NCBI RefSeq assembly: GCF_021991925.1 | Contig: NZ_RXZI01000002.1 | Span: forward strand, 62,001-126,000 | Reading direction: 5' to 3' | Source: Sutcliffiella horikoshii | GTDB taxonomy: Bacteria > Bacillota > Bacilli > Bacillales > Bacillaceae_I | Length of the DNA: 64,000 bases | Part shown: positions 46,923 through 54,960 of the stretch, one piece after another | Numbering within the stretch: the first letter of the stretch is position 1 | Layout: each line of letters opens with the position of its first letter | Notes under the pieces: generated by a model | Seen by the model: only the letters and a program-made list of their open reading frames with translations | Told to the model about the DNA's origin: nothing | Database searches by the model: none | Program-made: the position numbers and the translations under genes

Positions 46923-48029
46923 ATGAAAAAGGGTTTAATTGCAACGATCATCACTGTTATGACAACGATGATCTTTTTGGTAGGTTGCGGTTCCGACAAT
47001 ACTGGTGGCTCTGAATCTGCATCAGGTGATAAAAGCGGTTCTGGTATGTTAGTAGGAATGGTTACGGACGCTGGTACGATTGATGACAAATCTTTCAACG
47101 AAGGTACTTGGAAGGGAATTCTTCAAGCGAAAGAAGATTTCGGAATTAAAGAGAAATACTTAAAACCTGCAGGTACAACAGAAGCAAACTATATGCAAGA
47201 GATCACTAACCTGTATGACGCTGATTTCAAATTTATCGTTACTCCTGGTTTCAAATTTGAAACCGCTGTATTCCAAGCACAAAGCCAATTTGAAGATGCT
47301 AAATTCGTTCTAATCGATGGAGCTCCACACAATGGGGATTTCAATCCTGTAGTAGGCGAAAACACGGTTTCTATTTTCTTTGCTGAGCATGAGGCTGGAT
47401 TCCTAGCTGGTGTTGCAACTGCATTAGAATTAAAAGAAGGCGAAGCTGGATTCATCGGTGGTATGGAAATTCCTCCAGTTCAAAAGTTCAACTGGGGCTT
47501 CCAACAAGGTATCGCGTATGCAAATGAAAACTTAGATACAAATGTAAGCATTAAAGCAGAAAACGTAATATACCAAGGTACGTTTGACGCAGTAGCTGCT
47601 GGTCAGCAAATTGCTGCGGCAATGTTCGATCGTGGAGTAAATGTTATTTTCGCAGCAGCGGGTGGAGTTGGCGTTGGGGCAATCAACGAAGCAAAAACTC
47701 GTGTTGAAGGCGGAGATGATGTATGGATGGTTGGAGTAGACGTTGACCAATACGAAGAAGGAAAGATGGACAATGGCGATTCTGTTATCTTAACTTCTGC
47801 AATGAAGAAAATCGACACAGCAGCTGCTGACATGATCAAAGCGGAAATCGATGGAGAGTTCCCAGGTGGAGAAACTCTTACATTTGATGCAACAAACGAT
47901 GGGATTGGACTTCCTGAAGAAAATCCAAACCTAAGCGATGAAACAACTTCTAAAGTGAAAGAGATCTTTGAATTGATTAAATCCGGTGAAGTAAAAGTTT
48001 CTTCTGAGCAAGGCGATTTGATCAAATAA
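46923..48029 (+). CDS. nupN: Nucleoside-binding BMP lipoprotein (NupN/YufN type)
   Basis: A 368-aa lipoprotein of the BMP/TmpC family; the signal peptide ends in LVGC. The family motifs VTDAGTIDDKSFNEGTWKG, IVTPGFKFETAV and the IFAAAGGVGVGAINEA stretch are present. The B. subtilis ortholog serves a guanosine importer; here the nearby deoxyribose operon suggests deoxynucleosides may also be taken up. A terminator hairpin follows, so it can be made in excess over the membrane parts. Confidence 0.9.
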   Translation: MKKGLIATIITVMTTMIFLVGCGSDNTGGSESASGDKSGSGMLVGMVTDAGTIDDKSFNEGTWKGILQAKEDFGIKEKYLKPAGTTEANYMQEITNLYDADFKFIVTPGFKFETAVFQAQSQFEDAKFVLIDGAPHNGDFNPVVGENTVSIFFAEHEAGFLAGVATALELKEGEAGFIGGMEIPPVQKFNWGFQQGIAYANENLDTNVSIKAENVIYQGTFDAVAAGQQIAAAMFDRGVNVIFAAAGGVGVGAINEAKTRVEGGDDVWMVGVDVDQYEEGKMDNGDSVILTSAMKKIDTAAADMIKAEIDGEFPGGETLTFDATNDGIGLPEENPNLSDETTSKVKEIFELIKSGEVKVSSEQGDLIK

Positions 48030-48057
48030 TATTAAATGCCTGGCAGATGAATAAAGA

Positions 48058-48085
48058 AAAAGGCGGGGGGACCCGCCTTTTTTAA
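48058..48085 (+). terminator. Hairpin between nupN and nupO
   Basis: GGCGGG and CCCGCC pair around a 4-base loop, followed by TTTTTT. Read-through is needed for nupO. Confidence 0.8.
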
Positions 48086-48151
48086 TGCCAATGAAAGAGG
48101 TTAGTTGTCTGTCCTCTTGGGATAAAAAAACAAAAAAGGGAGAATCGCTCT

Positions 48152-49675
48152 ATGGACTATGTAGTGGAGATGCTCAATATCCGGAAAGAGTTTACTGGAA
48201 TAGTTGCCAATGATGATATTACACTTCGTCTGAAGCAAGGAGAAATTCACGCCCTCCTTGGGGAGAATGGTGCCGGGAAATCAACGCTGATGGCGATACT
48301 GTTCGGAATGTACCAACCGGATAGAGGATCGATAAAAATCAATGGCAAGGAAACGAAAATTGCCAATCCAAACGTCGCGACGAAACTTGGAATCGGGATG
48401 GTGCATCAGCATTTCAAACTGGTCAGTAACTTCACGGTAACAGAAAATATTATGCTAGGCTCTGAGTTGCATAACATGTATGTACTAGATAAGAAGACTG
48501 CCAGCAAGAGAATTGAGGACCTGTCCAAAAAGTATGGACTGAACGTAGATCCTCATGCCAAGATTGAAGACATTTCCGTTGGGATGCAACAGCGTGTGGA
48601 AATTTTGAAGATGCTGTATCGTCAAGCAGACGTGTTGATTTTGGACGAACCTACTGCAGTTCTTACTCCTCAGGAGATCATAGAACTTGGGAAGATCCTG
48701 AAAAACCTGATTGCAGAAGGCAAATCGATCATCATCATCACCCATAAGCTGAAAGAGATCAAAGCGATGGCAGATCGTTGTACCGTTATCAGAAGAGGAA
48801 AGACAATTGGCACTGTTAATGTAGCAGAAACAAGTAAAGAACAAATGGCTGAAATGATGGTAGGACGCGAAGTAAACTTCAAAGTCAGCAAAAAAGAAGC
48901 AACACCAGGTGAAGTCGTTCTAAAAATGGATAATGTGTCTGTGAGAAAGGGCAAAGATGTAATCGCCCTTAAGAACATGTCCTTGGAACTGAAAAAAGGG
49001 GAAATCCTTGGAATTGCAGGAGTAGATGGGAACGGTCAGTCTGAAATTGTGGAAAGCATCACAGGCCTGAAGCAAGCAGACTCCGGATCGATTCTATTTG
49101 AAGGAAAAGATATAACAAAAATGCCGGTTCGCTCACGAATCGCCAGCGGAATCGCTCATATCCCGGAAGACCGCCATAAGCATGGACTTGTGCTTGATTA
49201 CACGATTGAAGAAAATATGGTGTTAGAGCTATATCATAAAGAGCCGTATTCCAAACGTGGCGTGTTAAACTTTTCCGCCATTAAAAAGCATGCAGATACT
49301 ATCATCAAAAGCTTTGATGTTCGTTCAGGAGAAGGTGGGAAATCGATTGCCCGTTCTCTATCAGGCGGAAATCAGCAAAAAGCGGTTATTGGACGGGAGA
49401 TTGAGCTTGATCCAACGCTATTGATTGCTGTTCAGCCAACTCGAGGTTTGGATGTTGGGTCGATCGAGTACATTCATAAAAGGCTTGTGGAACAAAGGGA
49501 CAAAGGAAAAGCTGTTCTGCTTGTATCCTTGGAATTGGATGAAGTAATAAATGTTTCAGATCGCATTGCCGTTGTGAATAATGGCCAATTAGTCGGAATC
49601 GTGAATGCAAAAGAAACAAACGAAAACGAACTTGGTCTGATGATGGCTGGCGTGATGAAGGGGGAAGAAGAATGA
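48152..49675 (+). CDS. nupO: Nucleoside ABC transporter ATPase (NupO/YufO type)
   Basis: A 507-aa double ATPase like RbsA. The N-terminal half has Walker A GENGAGKST, signature ISVGMQQR and Walker B VLILDEP. The C-terminal half has a degenerate P-loop (GVDGNGQSE), signature LSGGNQQK and ends near LLIAVQPTRGLDVGS. AAAAGGGAG is the RBS. It overlaps nupP by four bases. Confidence 0.93.
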   Translation: MDYVVEMLNIRKEFTGIVANDDITLRLKQGEIHALLGENGAGKSTLMAILFGMYQPDRGSIKINGKETKIANPNVATKLGIGMVHQHFKLVSNFTVTENIMLGSELHNMYVLDKKTASKRIEDLSKKYGLNVDPHAKIEDISVGMQQRVEILKMLYRQADVLILDEPTAVLTPQEIIELGKILKNLIAEGKSIIIITHKLKEIKAMADRCTVIRRGKTIGTVNVAETSKEQMAEMMVGREVNFKVSKKEATPGEVVLKMDNVSVRKGKDVIALKNMSLELKKGEILGIAGVDGNGQSEIVESITGLKQADSGSILFEGKDITKMPVRSRIASGIAHIPEDRHKHGLVLDYTIEENMVLELYHKEPYSKRGVLNFSAIKKHADTIIKSFDVRSGEGGKSIARSLSGGNQQKAVIGREIELDPTLLIAVQPTRGLDVGSIEYIHKRLVEQRDKGKAVLLVSLELDEVINVSDRIAVVNNGQLVGIVNAKETNENELGLMMAGVMKGEEE

Positions 49676-50766
49676 GAAATGGCATAATCTCGTTACTTGC
49701 TGTCCTTTTCGGTCTGATTGCAGGTGCGATATTGATGGCAGTCACAGGTAACAATCCTGTGGAAGGATATAAATACTTATTCGAAGGCGGTTTGAAAAAC
49801 CTGTCTAGAATAGGGAATACGCTAGCTACAGCAACTCCACTTATTTTTACAGGTTTATCGGTAGCTTTTGCATTCCGTACAGGCTTGTTTAATATCGGAG
49901 CTGCCGGACAAATGCTTTTCGGAGGTTTTTGTGCGGTTGCAGTTGGCTTGACATTTGATATGTCGAGACCGCTATTGTTGGTGTGTATGGTGTTGGCAGG
50001 TTTCATCGGAGGAGCTCTATGGGCATTCATCCCTGGCTTATTGAAGGCCAAATTCAATGTTCATGAAGTAGTATCCACCATCATGATGAACTGGATTGCT
50101 TACTGGACGGTTTATTATGCGGTACCGGCTTACTTTAAGGGTGAGTTTTTGGAAACGGAATCTAAAAAGCTACCAGAATCTGCGTCTTTGCGCACACCTA
50201 TTTTAACAGACATGTTTGATGGTTCGTACATCAACTTAGGATTATTCATTGCGGCCATCACCGTCATCATTTTCTCTTTTATCATCAATAAAACAACACT
50301 TGGATACGAGTTGAAAGCGGTAGGGTTCAACCGTGACTCGGCAGAATATGCAGGGATTGCGGTAAACCGCAGCATCATCACTTCCATGGTCATTGCAGGT
50401 GGACTTGCAGGACTCGGTGGGGTGGCATTTTATGCAGGAAATGCGACAAGCATCCAGATCGGAATTTTGCCGACTCAAGGATTTGATGGAATTGCTGTAG
50501 CACTTCTTGGGGCGAACACTGGAATCGGCGTGTTACTTGCGGCAATCTTCTTCGGTCTTCTATATTCCGGCCGTGGATTCATGAATGCGATGACAGACAT
50601 TCCACCGGAAATTGCGGATTCCATCATTGCGATCATTATCTACTTCGCTGCGACAAGCATCCTGATAGATAGAATGATCCGTTACTTCATCAATAAAAAG
50701 AAAAATAAAAAACAACCAGCAATAGTCCGTAACACGACCGAGACTGAGAAGAAGGAGGAGGTATAA
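49672..50766 (+). CDS. nupP: Nucleoside ABC transporter permease (NupP/YufP type)
   Basis: A 364-aa permease of the branched-chain/ribose type (BPD_transp_2) with about ten helices. FRTGLFNIGAAGQMLFGG and the coupling loop FNRDSAEYAGIAVNRSI are typical. A lysine-rich C-terminal tail follows. nupQ starts three bases after its stop. Confidence 0.92.
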   Translation: MRNGIISLLAVLFGLIAGAILMAVTGNNPVEGYKYLFEGGLKNLSRIGNTLATATPLIFTGLSVAFAFRTGLFNIGAAGQMLFGGFCAVAVGLTFDMSRPLLLVCMVLAGFIGGALWAFIPGLLKAKFNVHEVVSTIMMNWIAYWTVYYAVPAYFKGEFLETESKKLPESASLRTPILTDMFDGSYINLGLFIAAITVIIFSFIINKTTLGYELKAVGFNRDSAEYAGIAVNRSIITSMVIAGGLAGLGGVAFYAGNATSIQIGILPTQGFDGIAVALLGANTGIGVLLAAIFFGLLYSGRGFMNAMTDIPPEIADSIIAIIIYFAATSILIDRMIRYFINKKKNKKQPAIVRNTTETEKKEEV

Positions 50767-50769
50767 GAT

Positions 50770-51720
50770 ATGTGGACAACGATTCAACAGATAGCTCCGT
50801 ATGCAATTATCTTTACTATCCCTCTTTTGATCACAGCGCTGGGAGCTTTATTCAGTGAACGAAGTGGTGTTGTTAACATCGGTTTAGAAGGATTGATGGT
50901 CATCGGTGCTTTCACAGGTGCCCTTGTCATTCTGAAGATGCAGGCAATGATGCCTGGTCAGCAAAAAGCAATCTGGATCGGTCTTGCCCTGGCAACCTTG
51001 ATGGGATTATTGTTCTCCCTCCTCCACGCCTTTGCAAGTATCAATCTTCACGCCAATCAGATTATCAGTGGTACAGCCATCAATATGATTGCCGCTGCTA
51101 TCACAGTCTTCTTGGCACGTAACATTACAGGAAGTGGAAACATCCAAATCAGTACGTTAAAGCCATTCAATGTTCCGTTTTTATCAGATATCCCTGTGAT
51201 TGGCAGTTTACTTTTCACACGAACCTATGCCACTACTTGGTTGGTTCTGGCTATTTTGCTCTTTAGTGCGTTTTTACTCTACAAAACGCCATTTGGATTG
51301 CGCTTGCGTTCTTGCGGAGAGCATCCTCATGCAGCTGAAGCAGCAGGAATCAGCGTATATAAAATGCGTTATATCGGCGTTATGATCTCCGGTGCTTTCT
51401 CTGGACTTGGTGGAGCGGTATTCATCGTCACAACAGGTGGGGAGTTCAACGGTACGGTTGCAGGCCTTGGTTTCTTAGCACTTGCATCCTTGATCTTCGG
51501 GCAATGGAAGCCGCTGGGTATCCTTGCAGCAACGCTATTCTTTGGCTTTGCCACTACGGTTGCAAACGTATCACAGGTGGTTCCTTCATTGGCTGTCATT
51601 CCGCCAGTTTTCTTGAAGGTATTCCCTTATGTGGTCACATTGATCGCATTGATCATTTTCTCGAAATCCTCCCAGGCACCAAAAGCTGTTGGTGAACCGT
51701 TTGATTCTGGGAAACGATAA
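50770..51720 (+). CDS. nupQ: Nucleoside ABC transporter permease (NupQ/YufQ type)
   Basis: A 316-aa partner permease. It carries FSERSGVVNIGLEGLMVIGAF and the coupling loop CGEHPHAAEAAGISVYKMRY. It ends the nucleoside importer operon and is followed by a terminator 22 bases on. Confidence 0.92.
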   Translation: MWTTIQQIAPYAIIFTIPLLITALGALFSERSGVVNIGLEGLMVIGAFTGALVILKMQAMMPGQQKAIWIGLALATLMGLLFSLLHAFASINLHANQIISGTAINMIAAAITVFLARNITGSGNIQISTLKPFNVPFLSDIPVIGSLLFTRTYATTWLVLAILLFSAFLLYKTPFGLRLRSCGEHPHAAEAAGISVYKMRYIGVMISGAFSGLGGAVFIVTTGGEFNGTVAGLGFLALASLIFGQWKPLGILAATLFFGFATTVANVSQVVPSLAVIPPVFLKVFPYVVTLIALIIFSKSSQAPKAVGEPFDSGKR

Positions 51721-51742
51721 GAGGTTGGTTTTAGTTTTGTGG

Positions 51743-51772
51743 CACGCTCTCTATTTGAGGGCGTGTTTTTTT
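51743..51772 (+). terminator. Terminator of the nup operon
   Basis: CACGCTCTC and GAGGGCGTG (one wobble) around a 5-base loop, then TTTTTTT. Confidence 0.85.
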
Positions 51773-51821
51773 GTAAGGGAATTTATGCGCTTACATATCT
51801 GATTATTAAGAATAAAATATA

Positions 51822-51849
51822 TTGACAGAATTTTTACTAGGTTTATAAT
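51822..51849 (+). promoter_or_regulatory. SigA promoter of the deoR-microcompartment operon
   Basis: Perfect TTGACA (51822-51827) and perfect TATAAT (51844-51849) are 16 bases apart, about 150 bases upstream of the regulator gene. Confidence 0.8.
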
Positions 51850-51855
51850 GAAGTT

Positions 51856-51865
51856 AACATATGTT
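51856..51865. promoter_or_regulatory. Candidate DeoR operator
   Basis: AACATATGTT is a perfect 10-bp palindrome around the expected transcription start. A second possible site, ATGAACATAATTTGAAAT at 51969-51986, recalls the B. subtilis DeoR operator. Either is an inference. Confidence 0.4.
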
Positions 51866-51889
51866 CATCAGTAAATTTACAAAAGTTTA

Positions 51890-51903
51890 TAAAAACGCTT
51901 ACG
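51890..51903. promoter_or_regulatory. Candidate cre (CcpA) site in the deoR leader
   Basis: TAAAAACGCTTACG differs from the TGAAAACGCTTACA form of the cre consensus at two positions. It lies about 40 bases downstream of the -10 box, a position from which CcpA could block elongation. Confidence 0.55.
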
Positions 51904-52000
51904 ACTACCGAAAGAACCTAAATTTCTACAAAAGTCATCATGTTTCTAAGCACTTTCGTACTCTTTCCATGAACATAATTTGAAATCGGGTGAAACGAAC

Positions 52001-52972
52001 ATGTCGAATGAAAAAATAGCCCGTTTAGTAGAAGTGGCTAAAATGTATTATCTATTCAATTACAGCCAACAGGAAATCGCCAAAAAGCTTGGTGTATCCC
52101 GTCCTACCGTATCACGCCTGCTTGATCAGGCAAAACAGGATGGCGTTGTACATATCAAAATTTGTGATCCGACAGAAGATGTAAACGGGCTGGCAGCTAG
52201 ACTTCAAGAAACCTTCGGACTGAAAGATTGCGTGGTCACATCCGTTCCGGCCTATGAAGATAACCATATCAAAGGCAGAATCGGGGAGGCAGCGGCCGAA
52301 TACTTGTACGGCATTGTGAAAAATGGCGACACAATCGGCATTACTTGGGGGACGACACTTTATCAATTGTCCCAGCAGCTTAACCCTAAAAGCGTTCATG
52401 ATGTGGAAGTTGTCCAATTGAATGGCGGTGTGAGTTACTCGGAACTTAACACCCACGCTTCTGATATCATCAATGGACTCGCAACGGCATTCCATACCAC
52501 ACCACATTTCCTGCCTGTCCCGGCAGTGGTCGATCATCCTGTTGTAAAGCAGGCGATTGTCGCAGACAGACACATAAATAAGGTGCTGGAGCTCGGGCGA
52601 AAAGCCAACATCGCTATCTACACGGTAGGAGAAGCTGGGGAGCAGTCGACACTTATGCGGGCGGGTTACTTTTTAGACACAGATGTGGAAACGTTGATAA
52701 AGAATGAAACAGTGGCAGATATCTGCTCGCGCTTCATCGACATCAATGGTCATATCAGTAATCAATCCCTAAATGACCGCACCATCGGTATCGAACTTTC
52801 CCAATTGGCGGAAAAAGACTACAGCATTCTTGTGGCAGGCGGTAACAAGAAAGTGGAAGGGATCTTAGGGGCACTTAACGGTAATTATGCCAATGTCCTG
52901 ATAACCGATCAATATACAGCAAAAGCTTTGTTGGAAATGGGGGGGAAGAACAATGGATCGAGCGACCATTAA
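52001..52972 (+). CDS. deoR: DeoR (SorC family) transcriptional regulator
   Basis: A 323-aa SorC-family regulator with an N-terminal helix-turn-helix (YSQQEIAKKLGVSRPTVSRLL) and a C-terminal sugar-phosphate-binding domain. It resembles B. subtilis DeoR, the repressor of dra-nupC-pdp that responds to deoxyribose 5-phosphate. The ATG at 52001 follows GGGTGA; TTG at 51980 has no RBS. It leads the microcompartment operon and overlaps pduL by 20 bases, so the pathway controls its own substrate sensor. Confidence 0.88.
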   Translation: MSNEKIARLVEVAKMYYLFNYSQQEIAKKLGVSRPTVSRLLDQAKQDGVVHIKICDPTEDVNGLAARLQETFGLKDCVVTSVPAYEDNHIKGRIGEAAAEYLYGIVKNGDTIGITWGTTLYQLSQQLNPKSVHDVEVVQLNGGVSYSELNTHASDIINGLATAFHTTPHFLPVPAVVDHPVVKQAIVADRHINKVLELGRKANIAIYTVGEAGEQSTLMRAGYFLDTDVETLIKNETVADICSRFIDINGHISNQSLNDRTIGIELSQLAEKDYSILVAGGNKKVEGILGALNGNYANVLITDQYTAKALLEMGGKNNGSSDH

Positions 52973-53642
52973 GGCACTGGTCCAAGAGGTGGTTCAGAAC
53001 ACCTTGAAGATTTCTACGAAACAAGTCCCGATTGCCGTATCCAACCGACATATCCATCTGTCTCCCGAACACGTGGAACGCCTTTTCGGGAGGGGCTACG
53101 AGCTGAAAAAGCTGAAGGAGCTCTCGCAACCCAATCAGTTTGCCGCAAAAGAAACGGTCACACTGATTGGGCCAAAAGGAAGAATCCCAAATGTGCGGGT
53201 TCTCGGACCGGCAAGAGGGAAAACCCAAGTGGAAGTCTCCTTGTTTGATGGTTACACCTTGGGGGTGACTCCTCCGGTCCGCCAATCGGGAGATCTAGCA
53301 GGCTCGGAATCCATCACGATCATGGGGCCAAGAGGACAAATAAAAGTGGAAGAGTGCTTGATTTGCGCCTCCCGTCATATCCATATGCACCCAGATGATG
53401 GAGGTAGATTTGGCGTGAAGGACGGAGACATGGTGGACATAAAAGTAGATGGTCCACGTGGTGTCACCTACTCCAACGTTCTTATCCGAGTCTCACCTAT
53501 ATACAAATTGGAGATGCACATCGATCTAGATGAGGCCAATGCAGCCAATATTAAAAATGGCCAGCTCGGTGAAATTACCGCAATAAAGTGTTCTCCAGAA
53601 AAGGAGGGAGGTTGTGGCTGTGGATGTAAAGGAAACGGTTAG
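52953..53642 (+). CDS. pduL: Microcompartment phosphotransacylase PduL
   Basis: PduL-type phosphate acyltransferase converts acetyl-CoA and phosphate to acetyl phosphate and frees CoA inside a microcompartment. The first 18 residues (RATIKALVQEVVQNTLK) form an amphipathic encapsulation-type helix. Two PduL repeats follow with metal-binding HIHLSPEH and SRHIHMHPDD motifs. The C-terminus ends in an unusual Cys/Gly tail (GGCGCGCKGNG), encoded where the gene overlaps the next RBS and start by 29 bases. GGGGGG upstream is the RBS. Confidence 0.93.
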   Translation: MDRATIKALVQEVVQNTLKISTKQVPIAVSNRHIHLSPEHVERLFGRGYELKKLKELSQPNQFAAKETVTLIGPKGRIPNVRVLGPARGKTQVEVSLFDGYTLGVTPPVRQSGDLAGSESITIMGPRGQIKVEECLICASRHIHMHPDDGGRFGVKDGDMVDIKVDGPRGVTYSNVLIRVSPIYKLEMHIDLDEANAANIKNGQLGEITAIKCSPEKEGGCGCGCKGNG

Positions 53643-54357
53643 AGAGCTTGTCAAGAAGGCTGTCGAAGCGTACATGTCCGAACAAGCCAAAGACACCCTT
53701 ACCAAAAGCGTCAAAAAGAAGCCATCCATAACCGTCCTATTAAGCTACCAATCTACTGATCCTAACAGTATTTTGAAAGCGGTTACGGAAATGAAGTCGT
53801 CATTTCAGGTGAGGATAGCAGCTTCAAAGGAATGGGAGGAGCTGCTTGAAGGAGAAGGGGAGGTGCTCCCGTTGGAAGGCGCAGTCTACCAGGAGCTGGA
53901 GGCACTCTGGACATCCACGGACCTACTAATTCTACCGGTTGCATCCTTCCAGCTAGTAGCCAAGCTTGCACTGATGCTGGATGATGATCGTGCAGCCAAG
54001 ACAGCCATTCAATTCCAGCTATTAGGCAAGCCGGTCGTAATCGCCAACAATGAAGTGGAGCTCGGAGTGTATCAACAAATCCTCGCTCCGCATTCTGTCC
54101 AAGAAAAACTGCAAACTTACATGCGCACCACCCAAAAGGACCAAGTGAAATGGGTACCACTGAATCAGCTTGTACGCATAGCAAAAGAACAACACAAGCT
54201 ATATCAGGAAAAACAGCCACTTGTCCTGGCAAAGCACATGGAGCGTGCATCCAGAGAAAATGTAAAAGCCATCAAGGTCCCGAAGAATAGCAAAATCACA
54301 CCAGTCGCCAAAGACATGGCCAGAGAACTGAAGATTCAAATCCAAAAAGAAACATAA
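53614..54357 (+). CDS. Flavoprotein-like microcompartment cargo protein
   Basis: A 247-aa protein. Residues 3-22 (VDVKETVRELVKKAVEAYM) form an amphipathic helix like the other cargo proteins, then a Lys-rich linker. From about residue 38 the pattern (ITVLLSYQ, DLLILPVASFQLVAKLALML, LGKPVVIANNE) resembles the flavoprotein (PF02441-like) fold, although typical FMN motifs are weak. Related flavoproteins occur in other metabolosome loci without a known role. Start is GTG six bases after GGAGG inside pduL. The C-terminus is Lys-rich. Function is not known; cofactor or redox work is an inference. Confidence 0.65.
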   Translation: MAVDVKETVRELVKKAVEAYMSEQAKDTLTKSVKKKPSITVLLSYQSTDPNSILKAVTEMKSSFQVRIAASKEWEELLEGEGEVLPLEGAVYQELEALWTSTDLLILPVASFQLVAKLALMLDDDRAAKTAIQFQLLGKPVVIANNEVELGVYQQILAPHSVQEKLQTYMRTTQKDQVKWVPLNQLVRIAKEQHKLYQEKQPLVLAKHMERASRENVKAIKVPKNSKITPVAKDMARELKIQIQKET

Positions 54358-54365
54358 GGCTGACG

Positions 54366-54605
54366 GGAATAGTGGATTGGAGCGGAAGGCACTCGACTTC
54401 TGCGGGGGGATAGCGACAATCTTGAGACCCCGCAGGGCGTAGCCTGAGGAGGCTCAAGGTCGCCCTCTGGATAAGCGAAGCCGTTTGCGGAAATCAACAG
54501 CGATGCTAACCAAATCATTAGTGTTCATTACTTTTTCGGTGGCCTCGGCAAAGCCGGAGAGGTTCCCGAACCTCCCCGCGGAAAGCCAGTGCCTGCAGCG
54601 AAAAG
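54366..54605 (+). repeat. Bacillus-type GC-rich intergenic repeat, copy C, inside the operon
   Basis: The 301-base gap between the flavoprotein-like gene and the first BMC-P gene holds a repeat: TTGGAGCGGAAGGCACTCGA, CTGCGGGG, GAGACCCCGCAGGGCGTAGC, GAGGAGGCTC, AAGCGAAGCCG and GGAAATCAACAGC. A second fragment (CCCGCGGAAAGCCAGTGCCTG) follows at about 54575. No promoter or terminator is obvious. Confidence 0.65.
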
Positions 54606-54658
54606 GAACGGTTAAACTAAATGTTACACGAGGCTCCTAGAAAGGAGGCAACGTACTC

Positions 54659-54958
54659 ATGATCATTGCAAAAGTAACAGGCTCCATCGTCGCAACCACC
54701 AAAGCGGAAAAACTCAAAGGCAAAAAACTGCTGATCGTCACACCGCTTGATATGAAAACAATCGAAGAAAATGGCAAGCCCCTTGTTGCCATTGACACAG
54801 TCGGGTCTGGCGTAGGGGAAGTCGTTTTAATCGTAAGCGGAAGCTCTGCGAGACAGACAGAAATTACGAACGGGGTACCCGTCGATGCGGCCATAGTAGG
54901 AATTGTAGATCAGATTGAACTAAATGGATCCCTGACCTTTTCAAAAGGAGGTAATTAA
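54659..54958 (+). CDS. BMC-P shell vertex protein 1 (EutN/CcmL)
   Basis: A 99-aa pentamer-forming shell protein that caps icosahedral vertices. It has the EutN/CcmL pattern: IIAKVTGSIVATTKAEKLKG, LLIVTPLD, AIDTVGSGVGEVVLIVSGSSAR and AIVGIVDQIEL. Two other BMC-P genes lie downstream (58128, 58685). AAGGAGG is a strong RBS ten bases upstream. Confidence 0.93.
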   Translation: MIIAKVTGSIVATTKAEKLKGKKLLIVTPLDMKTIEENGKPLVAIDTVGSGVGEVVLIVSGSSARQTEITNGVPVDAAIVGIVDQIELNGSLTFSKGGN

Positions 54959-54960
54959 AC

